A stretch of 64,000 nucleotides of DNA from Talinum fruticosum. Taxonomy: Eukaryota; Streptophyta; Magnoliopsida; Caryophyllales; Talinaceae. Of the stretch, positions 23,160-35,731 are shown piece after piece. The stretch covers positions 3,384,001 through 3,448,000 of the forward strand of contig JAITYX010000066.1 in NCBI GenBank assembly GCA_021018815.1. The letters run 5' to 3'. The first letter of the stretch is position 1; each line of letters opens with the position of its first letter. Below the pieces are notes generated by a model. That model was given only the letters and a program-made list of their open reading frames with translations, did no database searches and was not told where the DNA came from. The position numbers and the translations under genes were made by a program.

Positions 23160-26100
23160 CATGCATTCATCATACTAAGCTCATTTCTAATATAACAAAA
23201 CTGAGCTTCACCTACGGACTTAGTGAAAATATCATCTAATTGAAGCTTAGTAGGAATAAATTCTAACATAATATCACCTTTCTCATCATAATCTCTCATA
23301 AAATGATATCTAACCTCTATGTGCTTTATCTTTGAGTGTTGAACTAGATTCTTTGTTATGCTTATAGCACTCTAGTTGTCACATTTAATAAGGATGGCTG
23401 AGAAGGTCATTCCAAGATCTTTTAAATGTTGCTTGATCCACAACAACTTAGCGCAACTAGCTCCTATAGCTATGTACTCGGCTTTATTAGTTGATAAAGC
23501 TACTGAGTTCTACTTCTTGAACTGCTAAGAAATCAAGCGAGTGTCTAAGAAATGGACATGCTCCTGATGTACTCTTCCTATCAACTTTGTATCCAGCATA
23601 ATCGGCATTTGAGTAGCAACCGAGGGTCATACCTAAGTCTTTAGAATACTAGAGACCAAGCGACCGAGTGCTTGTAAGATATCTAAATATTGTCTTCACC
23701 GTAGTGAGATGAGATTCCTTCGAGTTAGCTTGAAATCTTGCACAAAGGCATACACTAAACATGATATCTGCCAACTAGAAGTTAGGTAAAGTAGAGATCC
23801 AATAATACCTCTGTAGACTTTTTGATTTGTTGACTTACCTATCTCGTCCGAGTCCAATTTTGTGCTATTAGCCATTGGTGTAGCTACTGGTTTTGCATCT
23901 TGAAGCTTGTAATTCTTTAGAAACTCTTTCATGTACTTAGTCTAATGAACATAAATTTCATCCTTCTCTTTTTTATTTGCAAACCAAGGAAGAAATTTAA
24001 TTCTCTCGTCATACTCATATGGAATTCTGTCTCATCAACTTAGAAAATTCTCGGCAAAGAGTTTTATTAGTAGCACCAAATATGATATCATCAACATTAA
24101 TTTGGATAATACTAAAATCTTTCCTGTTCATTTTTATAAATAGGGTTTTATTAATCAAACATCTTTTAAAACCATTTTCAACTATGAAACTGCTTAAGCT
24201 TACATACCAAGCTCTAGGAGCTTGTTTCAAACTATAATGATGTTTTTGCAAATCAAAAACATGGTTTGGAAATTGAGGATTTTCACATTCAGGGGTTGCT
24301 TAACATAAACTTTCTCTTGAATAAAACCATTTCAAAAATCACATTTGACATCCATGTGATAAAGTTTGATGCTCATGCTAGATGCAAATGCAAGTAGGAT
24401 TCTTATGGCTTCAATTCTAGCAGTTGGTGCAAAGGTTTCCCCATAATCAATCCCTTCTTCTTGATTGTATCCTTGAACAACTAGCATGACCTTATTTCTA
24501 ACTACCAAACCCTCCTCATCTAGTTTGTTTTTGAAAACCCATTTGGTTCATATAAATGGGTGATCGGTTGGTCGATTAGTCAAGGTCCAAATTTAGTTTC
24601 TCTCAAACTGAGAAAGTTCTTCTTATATGGCCTATAACCATTCATATTCAGTAAGGCTTATACAACATTCTCAGGTCTAAGCATGGAAATGAATGCGTAA
24701 AATGCACAAAAATTATAAAGAGAAGAATGAGTTTGCACACCTGAGTTGATATCGAAATAATGCTCTCATGGGGTGGCTAGAATTATACTTGAATACTCTT
24801 CCTAATCTTTGATTTACCATATTAGAATCTTCAACGCTTTGTTCCTCAATTGTTGGAATCTCGGTTTCTTCTTAGGCTTGTGAAGCCTGAGATGAGTCTT
24901 GACTAGTCTGCCAAGTTTGTTGAACTAGGTCGGTTGGGGACTCGATTGTTTTATTTTTGGCATTTTTTAGCTCATCTTTAATCAAGTCTTCATCATCTCT
25001 CGCTTAGATGAAATCTAAGAATGTTGACTCACTTATCCTGCCATAGTGAGCTTCATCAAAGACAACATGGATACTTTTTTCCACCTTATTAATTCTTTTG
25101 TTTAAAATACGATAAGCTTTACTATGGGTTGAGTAGCCAAGAAAAATATCTTCATCCGATCCGACATCAAATTTTGTTAAATGATCATTACCATTATTGT
25201 GAACAAAACACTACATCCAAAAGGCTTGAAGTAAGAAATATTGGGTTTCTTGGCTTTGTAAAGTTCATGTCTGTGTTTTCTTGAGGATTGGGTGAATGAG
25301 ACACGGGTTCAAAATATAGTTGGCAATGTTGACTCGCCTCAACTTAGAAATAGTAGGGAGGATCATTCTCGATAATAATTGTTCTACCAATCTCTTTAAG
25401 GGTTCTCGCTCTTTCTTTTTACAACTCTATTTTGTTGAGGTGTTTTTGTGCTGAGAAGTTGTGAAATATCCTAGATTTGTTGGAGAATTGTGCAAACTTA
25501 GAGTAGTCGAATTCTCTTCCATGGTTAGTTCTGACCCTTATGATCTAAGTCCTAGATTTAACTTTTATCTGTCTTCAAACTATGGATAACTCCATGAATT
25601 CTTTCTTCTTGTTATTAAGAAAACACACCTAAGTAAATTTTGAATAATCCTCAAAACAAGCACATATGATTGACCTCCTAGGCCCTTTACTAGAATTTCC
25701 CCACATAAATCCGTGCGAATTAGTTCAAGCACTTTATATTTGAAACAGCTTTTGAGTGGTTTAAATAATTACCAAACTTGTTTCCCTTTTGTACAAGCAT
25801 CACATATGTTATCTTTATTAAATGCATATTTAGGGAGTCCTCGGACTAATCCAGAGTTAAGACAATTTTTTAATTGCATGCATGCTAATATGATCTAATC
25901 TACGATGCCATGTCCATCAATCATCATTGACTACAACTTTAAAACATGATAAATTCGAAGTGGTATTGCTTAAAGAAATAGTATAGGTATTATCTAACCT
26001 CGGACTAGAAAGTTTGGTTTCACTGGTTGTTGCATCCGAGATGAAACAATTAGTCCGAGTGAACCTTACCTCTTGACCTTTGTTACATAGTTGAGATTTG

Positions 26101-26320
26101 TTCATAAGGTTGTACTTGAGCCTTTAACAAGGTAGACTGGATTAACTAAGTTGTCTCCATATCTAACTCTTTTAATATTAATAATCTTACATTTGATGTT
26201 ATCTCCAAAAGTGACTCTACCACCATCCATTTTCTCCAACTTTGAGAAGAGTCTTGTATTCCCGGTTATGTGTCATGAACAACTATTGTCTAGGTACTAG
26301 CGGTCTTTCTTCTCTTTGTG
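23160..26320 (-). pseudogene. Copia B2 pol
   Basis: RNase H about 23500-23160. RT includes 'SLKQAPRAWY', 'NVDDIIFGAT' (YVDD to NVDD) and 'KEFLKNYKLQDAKPVATPMA' (24251-23700). Integrase about 25640-25000, gag-pre-integrase about 25930-25700, and protease near 26290, where DSG reads DNS. Many stops and frameshifts. Two separate catalytic motifs are altered, so it is inactive. Confidence 0.8.
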
Positions 26321-28135
26321 ACGTTCCTACAAAATAAAACACACTAACCTTTCTCACTCCCTCTAACAAACCCAATAACTGTCCTTACTAAGGTCAGTTT
26401 GGGGGAAGGGCACTCTTGGGAATCCAAATTTGAATAATCTTAGGTCTATTATGATTTTAACCATTCTTCTTTGAAAACTAAGTCTCGGATTTGTTAAAAT
26501 CTTTTCTTTTGTAAGAAATCTAGTGAGACCTTTTCTCGATAGACCTTTCCGGGCTTAGTCCTTGTTCTCATTGATTGACTTGGACCATATTCAACTTTTT
26601 TAAAAATTGCTTTTTCGATAATCCTTTTGAAAAGACCATTATAGGAGTTATCATCCTTTTCAAAGTTAAAACCCAAACCCTCTTCTCTAAAAGAGACACA
26701 TTGAGAACCCAAAAGTAGATCAAGGTTGTTCTGACCTTGAATGAGTTTTAAAACTAAGTTCTGCAACTCTTCAAGCTTTTTCTTTAAAAGCACATTTTCA
26801 GCTTTTAGGCTCTCGGACTCAGTCTTATTATCTTGTAAGTTTGTCTCGAGTAATGTTAAGTCTTAGTTTTTCTAAATCATTTTTAAAACCTTGTTCTTAG
26901 TTTTTAAAGACTCAATTTTTTCTTCAAAGAGAGAAGAATAAGAATTAGACTTTTCATCTAAAGTAAAGATATATTTAGCAAGATATTTCTTTGAAAACTT
27001 AAGGAAATAGTCAATTACCTCTTGAGGATCAGTTTCCTCGTAATCGGATGGGTCTTGTTCGACTTAGTTTCTTCGTCCGAGTCGAGTCATTGCCATTAGA
27101 CACTTAGTTTTATCTTCAATATCATCCTCATCATCTTATTCATATTCACTCCATGTAGCCACCATGACTTTCTTCTTCTTGTAATATTTGTTCCTCTTTT
27201 GGCAATCATTGACTATATATTCTTTACTACCGGACTCAAAGCACCTAGTGTTTTTAGTAGAAGAAGTATTTGGGGAGAAGGAGGATTTACCTTTCTTGTC
27301 TTTTCTAAAGACCTCATTCCTTGGCTTCTCCTGCCACTTCTTGTGTTTTATCATTCTTTTGAAACCTCCGGCTAAAAGTACTATAGGGTCTTCCTCTTAA
27401 TCCGAGCTGCTTGTACTTGGTCCAACATCTTCCGAGGCTTTCAAGGCAACGTTCCTTTTGTGGTGATATCACATTCCTCCTCTTGGAGATGTAGCTCATG
27501 GGTCGAGTACTTTCCCAATGAGCTTATCAAGCTTTAATTTACTGAGATCCTGAGCTTCTTGAATGGTTGATGCCTTTAGAACCCATTTCTTCTTCGAGAA
27601 GACATCTCAAAAGTTTTCTAACCACTTCTTCGTTGGACATCTTCTTACTAAGAGACTCTAAATTGTTTACTATCTCAGTAAGCCTTATATACATCTTGGT
27701 AATCCCTTTATCAACCTCCATTTTGAATAGCTCATACTTATGAAGGTGTTGACTGATTTTGGTATGCCTGAATTGACTTATTCCTTCATAGGTGGTCTCC
27801 AAAGTGTCCCATACTTCCTTGGCCATGTCATAAGCTAAGAGTCTCGTTAAACTTAGATGAGTCTAATGCACATATTAAGATATTCATAGCTTTGTGGTTC
27901 TTATTGTGCTTTTCCTTCTCATCAATGGTAAACTCGTCTTCAATTTTGGCACTATTTCACTGCCAATTTGCTTCATTGAGACATAGTTTCCATCGGTAAT
28001 GATGTCGCTTCTTCGTCTTGATCTTGTATAAAGCATTGCATCAATTTCTTCCAATGGGAAAAGTTGGAGCCCTTGAACTTCAGTGGCCTTGTAAAAGAGC
28101 TTCCTTCATCGAACTCTATTAAATGAGCCGTAATC
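26321..28135 (-). pseudogene. Copia B2 gag
   Basis: UBN2-type gag at about 28110-27540 ('SHWKKLMQC', 'TYEGISQFRHTKISQHLHKY', 'LRCLLEEEMGSKG'). The zinc knuckle near 27250 reads CFESGSKEYIVNDC, so the second Cys and the His are both lost. A long charged linker follows ('LLLGSQCVSFREEGLGFNFE', about 26720). The expected start codon near 28130 is not ATG. Confidence 0.75.
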
Positions 28136-28172
28136 TTTAAACCTTCAGAGTGTTAATTTCCTTTTAAGAAGG

Positions 28173-28190
28173 CTAGACTCTTATACCAAT
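28173..28190 (-). other. Primer-binding site of copia B2
   Basis: Element strand ATTGGTATAAGAGTCTAGCC directly after the LTR. Degenerate initiator-Met type. Confidence 0.65.
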
Positions 28191-29622
28191 TGAAAGCTCA
28201 ATCGGAGAGAATAATCACCCTAAAGAGGGGTGAATACGGTGTTGAAGGAATTTTCGTTGAAATTTAAAGTTCCAAACAAAAATTGACTACTCAAAAAGAT
28301 AAATTGAGTCTAGAGTGACTCGGAAATGAGAAGAAGTGAATTCAAGTAGTTTTCATGAGGAAACCCTCCTGGGGCGAGAAAACCTCGAGGCAGTGCTAAT
28401 CTAAGCACCAAGTTAAAATCCATTATTTGAATCCTCGAAATAAAAATTATGACTACCCAAATTTATTCCCTTGGACAAATCTAATACAAATTTTTCCAAG
28501 GCTCAAAAAGTCATTTCTCTAACCTATACTTCCAAGTTGAAATTCCCTTATCAACTTGAGACAACTAAGTTGAAGTTATGTTATTAGTTCGATCAAGGGA
28601 AGATTAGAAAAGTGTTTGAAGAAAGTAGAGAGTGATTTCAAGACTTTTCTTACAGAAGGTAACAACTTAGAAAATAAGATATTACAATTGGGAGTAGTAA
28701 GCTAGAAGTATGTATGATAATTTCAACTCAAAGTTCGTTAGTAAGAGTCTTGTATCAAGGCTTCTATTTATAGTAAACTTAAGAGAAACCTCGTTAAGTC
28801 TTCTGTTGGAAGAAGCTGGGTTAGCTAGTCGTTGCAACGAGATAGTATAAGGACTTGGTTTCGACTATCTTTGAGTTAGTCGTAGAGAGCCTAGGTCATA
28901 GCTTCCAAAAGGTATTCTACCAACTCCAAGAGTATGAAAAATCAGGTAGAAAAACTCGTTAGAATAAAAAAGAAGGAATTACCCAAAACGGCAACAAACA
29001 AGCCTATCGGCTTAGTCCGAGTTGTTCTATAATTTTCGGCTTCTTTGTCTAAAGATCTTTAATGGTTATTAAGCCCTTGTTTTTACTTTCCTTTGAGATA
29101 AGTTAGCTTTACATAACCTATAAAAATAAATTAGATGAAGGTTTTCAAAACATAAAAATACTTTGGTCCATAATTAGATTAGGCTTATTCTGAATAAATC
29201 ATTCAAACATTGATTATCCTTAATCTATTAATCTGAAAATTTTTAAGACTAATATTCAATATGTTCATGTTCCAGATGAGTCCAAAACTCATAAATCATC
29301 TTAACTTTAAGGGATACAAGAGTTATTTAGACAATTTTTAATTTTTCCAAGCTAATTAATTACAATGTAATATATTGGCTTAAGTAGAACTAAGACAATT
29401 AATTCTAGTCCATTTCATGAAGCATGTCATATTCAAAATGATGTGATAGGCATGAAAAATACTTTGGCAAATTAAATATCTGAGTCATACTTGAATAGGC
29501 CAGTTTTTATTAATTAAGTAGCTTAATTAGGCATAATTAATATGACTAAGGCGGTTTCTACTTTATGAAGTAGAACTATGTCTAAGACTTTTATAAGTAA
29601 TGTTTTAAGATCTAAGTCTTGG
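28191..29622 (-). repeat. 5' LTR of copia B2
   Basis: Starts TGAAAGCTCAATCGG. It shares blocks with the A/C LTRs (e.g. AATACTTTGGTCCA near 29160, CTTCTATTTATAG near 28763). The right edge is placed by alignment to AGATCCGAGTCTTCA (here AGATCTAAGTCTTGG), so it is accurate to a few bases only. No target duplication could be assigned. Confidence 0.7.
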
Positions 29623-30369
29623 ATCAGTCATGTATCAGTCATGTGAAATTTATGGTTGTTATATCAAATGACTTTATCTTGTGAATTTCTTTTATGATGC
29701 TTCTTAGTTAATCCTAAATTTAGATGAATATCCTTAATTCAAATCATGTAAAAGGTCGAGTTCATCATACCTGAATATTCATAATATATTACTCAAATAT
29801 TTCCCAACACTTTTCAGCATTAAAGTGTAAAATATTTCAAAAAATATCACTCTTTAAAATGTTGTAATTAATTCCCACCATATCTTTGACCACTCCCTCT
29901 ACTAATCTCTCTCTTGACAGATAAAGGTAATGAATTTAACATCTTCAACCCCCTCCCTCATTTCCTTTCCTTCGAGTTGAAACCCGAAAAACACAATTTG
30001 CAATTAGCATCTCCAATCCAGCAATGTATAGCTCTCAAGCTTGAAAAATTAAAATGGTTGGTGGTTGATAGAGGTAAACCCAATTTGCTATTACTAGCTC
30101 TTTAATGTCTAACTCTTATGTTTCAAAGTTTTGAATGGCTAGTGGTTAATGGAGATACTTTTTATCTCTGCAAATTCTCTTTCCTACCCTCCCACCTCAA
30201 TTTTTAACTAAATAGCTAGATTTTCTAAGCTTTGTTGCTACGAAAAACCCTTGTTATGGTAGCAAAATCCGGAAATCTATTACTGGTAGCAGAACTTTTT
30301 ACTCGTTTCCCTCCTAACTTAACCTCAATTTACCTATTTCTTTTTCTATCTCTCAGTATCTCTTTATCT
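29623..30369. other. Unassigned AT-rich stretch
   Basis: Begins with a tandem ATCAGTCATGT (twice at 29623-29641). The rest shows no recognisable domain. The open frame at 29914-30105 has no recognisable motif. Confidence 0.4.
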
Positions 30370-31213
30370 TTCTATATATTTGGGTATGACATGTAGATAA
30401 AATTGTTTCCCCCATATATATAAGAGAGTCTAAAACTAATTAACATGACATTCATTATGTTTTTCGAGTTTTATTTGTCCTTTTTGCTATACTATTTTAT
30501 TTTAGAGCATAAGGTATAGTCTGTTCAAGAATTATTCCATTAGCTTCATAAAAAATTTTAAAAGTTGCGAGGTCACATTCACCACCTCGGTTACTTCTAA
30601 CCTTTTTATTTTTCTATCAAGCTGATTTTTAATTTTGGTTTGTATTTAATGAACATTTCTTACTGCCTTATCTTTTGAACTTTGGAGATACACTATAGTG
30701 TAACATGAGTAGTCATCAACAAAGATAATATAATATTTGTTACCGTCTCGTATATGGTTCTTAAAATCTCTTAGATCACTATAAACAAGCTTAAGTAATT
30801 CAATTTATCTTCTATGGATACGGTTTCTTATAAAACTTGGCTTTAACACACACCTCACATTTAGAAAAATTCATGTTAGAAAATTTACGAATTAAGTTTC
30901 TTAAGTTAGACAACGAATCTTGCTAGTCGGACATGCTTATCCAATTTATTTATCCGACCTCGTTGAGCATCAATAAGTTTTGTACTCAAGGCAAGCTGTT
31001 CCGTAGTTAGATGTATTCCTTATATATCAATCATATTATTCTTCATGATCCAATTATATCCCATTTTGTGCATAGATATTATTTCCTTACTTGGCATTAT
31101 ATTAAATCCTTGATTTAAGGAAAGATTCTACATTGATTATGATCTCGGATATATTGCAGCACTTTAGGTATGATTTTATTGCATGAAATCTTACTCTATC
31201 TCGCATATTTTAT
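30370..31213 (-). pseudogene. Copia integrase fragment (left part of a split element)
   Basis: Minus strand. 'FSNMNFSKCEVCVKAK' (gag-pre-integrase zinc end, about 30880), 'GNKYYIIFVDDYS' (integrase, about 30730), 'NQLDRKIKRLEVTE', then the degraded 'PYALK*NS' and 'MGETILS' (PYSPxQNG and WGEAxxT positions, about 30500-30370). A different copia lineage from A/B/C. Stops are frequent. Positions 31000-31213 are unclear. The gag-pre-integrase start is found at 42742 onward, so the element appears split by D. Confidence 0.7.
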
Positions 31214-31989
31214 TACTCTTAATTTTGGAAATGATATCAGTCAAATCATGTCCTTATTCATTGCAAGTATAAGAAAAATGCAACCACATAAATTAAGTAG
31301 TGATTGAAGGTCGCTAAGGCAGGATTAACGTTCAAAGATACATGAGTAAATCAAGAGACCAGTCAAACTTGGAAAGAATCAAGATTCCGACCAGCGATCG
31401 ATTTTGCAAAGATGAAGTTACCAAGCCGGACAGAGAAGATTTTATCTCCAACGGTAATTTCAATAGTTTACCAATTAAAGGGAAAGCTATAAAACCACAA
31501 GCCAAGATTGTGGATCAAACAAGCAAGAGAATAAACTTCATATCTTATCTTAATCTCTTGTAATTGTGCTTACTCGGATTATTCTTATAGCAAAGTCGAG
31601 ATACTTTGTGAGTCGTAGCAAAGAGTCTTAGGGAAAACTTCTTTGTGAGTTGTAACACTTGAGAGAAGTATGAGCGGTGGGCCTTGTGAGTTAGTGTACT
31701 CAAAAGTTCAGTCAGAAAGTTAAGTGAAGAACTTGTCTAATAGTCGAGTAATAAGAAAAGTAAAAGATAATCCTAAAGGAGGAAACCTTAGGCGGTCACT
31801 AACCCGGATATTTGGATTTGGGCCAAGATCCTGAACAAACAAACTTGAATTGTCCCATTTACTTTTCTGTTTGTTTGTTTTTCATATATCTAGCCTCTCG
31901 ACTCTCAATCAATTAGACGCCTCAAAATTTTGAAATACCCTATTCACCCCTTCCCCTTTAGGGTATATCCGACCCTCCGGGACTTTTCA
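31214..31989 (+). repeat. 5' LTR of copia derivative D
   Basis: 776 bp, strongly similar to 41953-42741 throughout (e.g. CTTAATTTTGGAAATGATATC, GGAAACCTTAGGCGGTCACT). Ends GGGACTTTTCA, then a PBS-like ATTGACATCAAAGCGAG. TATA-like CTATAAAA at 31487-31494, changed in the other copy (TTGTAAAA). The start is inferred from the partner, where it reads TGCTCTTAA. Here it is TACTCTTAA. Confidence 0.8.
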
Positions 31990-32890
31990 ATTGACATCAA
32001 AGCGAGTTCCACACTCTATAAGAATTAACATTCTTGTGGATCATGATCATGTCCGAGGCAAGACTTTACAACAAACTACCTTTGTTTAGTGGGTCAAATT
32101 TTGCCCATTGGAAGAGAATGATGGAGATCTTTTTAAAAGACCATGATTATGAAATATGGGAGATCGTACAACAACGAAACTACACTCCTAAGAGGGACAT
32201 CAAAGGAGTTAGCCAAGACAAGCCCAAAGAAGAATTCACTCTAGCTGAGAAAACCAAGTATTTAAAGAACTTCGAGCACTCAACATAATGCTATGCAGCC
32301 TGGACCCGGATGAATTCAATCGTATCTCTACTTGTAAGACTGCTAAAGAAATATGGGACACACTAATGACAACCTATGAAGGCACTAGTCGAGTCGGACA
32401 ATCAAAAATTAGTCGGTTCGTTCACAAGTACAAGTTATTCAAGGTGCTTCCGGAAGAAAGGATTAAAGATATGTATATCAAATTCTCTAAGATCTTGAAC
32501 AACCTGAAGTCATTAAGCAAGCACTACTCGGAGGAAGAGGCAGTCCGAAAGATACTCGAAGTCTTCCAAAGCAGAAATGGGGACCAAAAGTTACAACAAT
32601 TGAGGAAGCACAAGACTTGAGCAAATTAAAGTTAGATGATATGATTGGCAAGTTGTTGACTCATGAAATACATCTTCAAGATGAGTCGGATGAACCAAAT
32701 CGGAAGAAAGGTGTTGCACTAAAAGCATTGATGAAGAAGGAAGGCTCTATGTCCGACTCATCCATTGACGATAAAGATGCGTTAGCCATCATTGCAGCTG
32801 GTTTCGGAAGAATGTTTCGAACAACAAGCTCAAAAAGAGATTTAACCGTGAATCTTGATCCGGAAAACATGGCAAATATCGAAAGGTAAG

Positions 32891-35731
32891 TGTAAGACCC
32901 CGAAATTTCAGGTGTTTGCTTGCTAGTAAATTAAATTATTAAAAGTTAAGTGAAAATTCGAAATTTTTAAATTAAGTGAATTATTAATTTTTCCGAGTCG
33001 AAATTAGAAGTCGAGAACCGAAACCGAGCATGGGTTAGCTTAATTGGGCTTATTAAAGTTGAAGTTGGGCCCAATTAAAAGAAAAACTTCAGGAAAATGG
33101 AAAAGGGATGGCTGGCATTAAGGAGGAGGCGGCAAGGGATTAAGCAAAGAGAGATAGGGGGTCCAATTGGAATTAAGCGAGCAAGCCCAATTGTGTGTAA
33201 TTAGGAGAAGAGGAGAGAGAGGGGGCTGAGACATTAGAAGGGAAAGAAGTAGAAGCGAAGCGGGGAAAGGAAAAGAATGGGAAAGCGAGCAAGGGAAACA
33301 AGAGGGGGATCGGGCAAGGCGAACGGAGCAAGAAATGGAGAGAGCGCGAGAGCTCGTGGCCCGTGGCCACCTGAACAGCGAGGACGCCGCCGCCGGTGAG
33401 CGAAGGGAGAGCGAGAGCTCGGGAGGCCGAGCAGAGCGGAAGAAGAAAAGGGAACGAAAGGACGCGGAAGCGAGGGAAAGCAAGAGGGACGCTGGAAATC
33501 GGCGGCCGGCGGCCGAGAAGAGGATGGGCAGCGGAACCGGGTAGAACCCAGTCGAAGCCGAGACCGGAGAGCGAGAACCGAGAGGAACCGAGAGCAGAAC
33601 GAAGGAGCGGGGGTCAAGAAAGAAGGAGGAAAGGGGGACCGAGAGGAAGAAAGGGAAAAGGGAAACATAAATCGAAACCCAATTCAATCCTTCCAAAACC
33701 GAATTCTTAGAACCTCTAAGAATTTAAGGTGAGTAGTCTGAATTCATCCTCTGAAATAAAATGAATTAGGTGGCTTGAACTCGAAATTGATGCATGAAAT
33801 GGGAAACCCTAAGCTAATTGAAGAAGCTAGAGGCCTAAATTCACTAAACTAGCAACTCATGAATTAAAGAGCATGTTGTGTGATGTTTATCTAGTTCTGA
33901 ATCTGTGATGTTTAAATACGATTGAGCATGATTAGTGAGAATTGAACGGGAATAGCTTGAACAGAATTAGGGAGAGAAATCGGAAGTTAACTTCATGATT
34001 CGTGTGCGATTTTTCGGTGAATAAGCATGTTGTCCGAATTTCGTGAATTCATGTGTAGCCCGAAACTCCTGAAACTTTTACTACAGCTTTCTGATAATTT
34101 ATGAGAATTTCCTGTAAAATTTGGTATGCATTGGGTGAGTAGATTGGGAGATATGCAATTTTATGTGAAAATGTCCTGTTTTGAGCAAAATCGGAACTAA
34201 ATGAGTAAATGAGTTAAGAACTGAGATTTAAGAAGCTTTGTGGCTAGATTAAAAGATATTCATCGATTAAGGAAAGTCATAGAACCATAAACTACTTATA
34301 CGCGATAATACGCGATCATGAAAACGATAAGTTCGTCGATTAGGAATCATAAGTGGTATGCTTATGTGATTGTGTGTTTATCTTGAATTACGTTGATTCC
34401 GAATGGCATAAGCATGCGTATGTGAAAGGAATTGATTGTGCTTGAGTTAGAACATGCTTATGTGAATTGCTTGTTTTGAAGAAGTTACGCATGAACGTGC
34501 TAAGCATGAATTATATGAATTAAGTATACCTTATGTATAAGTAATAAGAAGATAAGAAACATAAAGAACTAAAGAAGGGAGAAAGGATTGTGTTATTGAT
34601 CTAGGACCCCATGAATTAAAGAACCCTTTGAAGCTATGGCCATAGAAGTGTCTCGTCAACCCGAAGCCACGAATTGAATTGCTTCCACTAAGAATTGACG
34701 AGTATGCGTCCTTCGGGGAAGGGAGGCTGCCTCGAGGCCACGAATTGTATGCCTCCGTGAACCGAGCCCACGAATTGTTTTGGCTCAAAGAACTGCGTCT
34801 TTAGAGCGAGTGCATAAATCTTCTTTCCATTCGAAACTAAGAAGACTTAAAAGAATTATGATATGAAGAAACGAATGATCGTGCATACCAAGAATCGATG
34901 ATTTATGAAATGCATGATTGAACTCAAGAAAAAGAATAAGAAGAAGATCGAATCCTATTTTTCGTAAGAAATGATTGCGATAAGAACTAAGCTATGATTT
35001 ATGATGATTTACATGATGAATGATTATATGACTTACTTGTGTAGAAATATGAATGAGGTATGTTTGATTGAATTCATGAGTAAGTGATGTCATTATGTTT
35101 CTCGGCAAGTTGGTAAGTTTAGAATCTCGCATGTCTTAAGCTTATTTAATCCGAATCGCATGTTATGAATGAATTGAGAACTTTCGTGTGTTTGTTAATG
35201 AACTAGTGTGCAAGTGAAACCGGGGTTGGGTTTGGATTATTCATCGGGCTAGTGAGCTCATGACATCACCAACATTTCAGGTACGAAGTTAAGACTCCCG
35301 GAGTTGCTTTTGGCTATTAGAAGAAGCGAACCATCGGATAGGACCTCTCCGGACTTATTTTGTACTTTATGTTTTTTTCATGTTGTAAAGACTGTTGTAA
35401 TCGAACTTAAGTTTTACCTATGAATGTAAAATCCCTATGTGAATACTCCGAGCGTGTGGCTCGTTGAGTTGTGTTGTGTTTCTCCGAGCACGTGGCTCGT
35501 TGAGTTTAGATTGTGTTTCGTGCGGGGTTAGGGCTTTAAGCCTATGGGTTTAGCCAGCTTACAGAGGAAACTCGCCGAAATTTCCAGAAAAACCTTTGAA
35601 AACCTAGAATTACGCATCTGCCAATCCAAGAAAGGGTTATTAACCCCAAGTTGAGATCTTAAGTAGCCTTAGGGGTTCCTCTCGGGAACCCCGGCATGTA
35701 ATACTCCTAGGGTGGGTCTAAGGGTGTTACA
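32891..35731 (+). repeat. Solo LTR (gypsy-like), 2.84 kb, in gag of D
   Basis: Begins TGTAAGACCCCGAAA and ends GGGTGTTACA. Flanked by GTAAG (32886-32890 and 35733-35737, with one extra A before the right copy). No internal retroviral domains. A GC-rich, purine-rich block spans 33100-33670. Frames through that block on both strands are composition artefacts. The 3' part (35440-35620) is similar to the leader just after the PBS of the gypsy element at 51220-51380, which supports a gypsy affiliation. Confidence 0.75.
34652..34786 (+). other. Cluster of three stem-loops with shared CACGAATTG loops
   Basis: Stems GAAGC/GCTTC (34663-34667, 34681-34685), GAGGC/GCCTC (34734-34738, 34751-34755) and GAGCC/GGCTC (34764-34768, 34782-34786) each enclose a loop beginning CACGAATTG. 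An 8-bp outer stem, CTCGTCAA/TTGACGAG (34652-34659, 34695-34702), encloses the first. Different stem bases with preserved pairing suggest a repeated RNA or DNA structure inside the LTR. Confidence 0.55.

Larger units (their letters stand above)
23131..29622 (-). mobile_element. Ty1/copia element B2, 3'-truncated, with 5' LTR
   Basis: Minus-strand internal region from RNase H (about 23160) to PBS (28173-28190), followed by a 5' LTR (28191 to about 29622). Related to A and C in layout but diverged in sequence. No 3' LTR, PPT or ORF3 is present on the left, where B1 is joined instead. Confidence 0.8.

Noticed and set aside
33118..33710. Overlapping frames of 192, 144 and 104 residues on both strands
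   Set aside because: Purine-rich low-complexity part of the 32891-35731 LTR. Ser/Pro/Phe-rich on one strand and Arg/Glu-rich on the other, as expected from composition alone.
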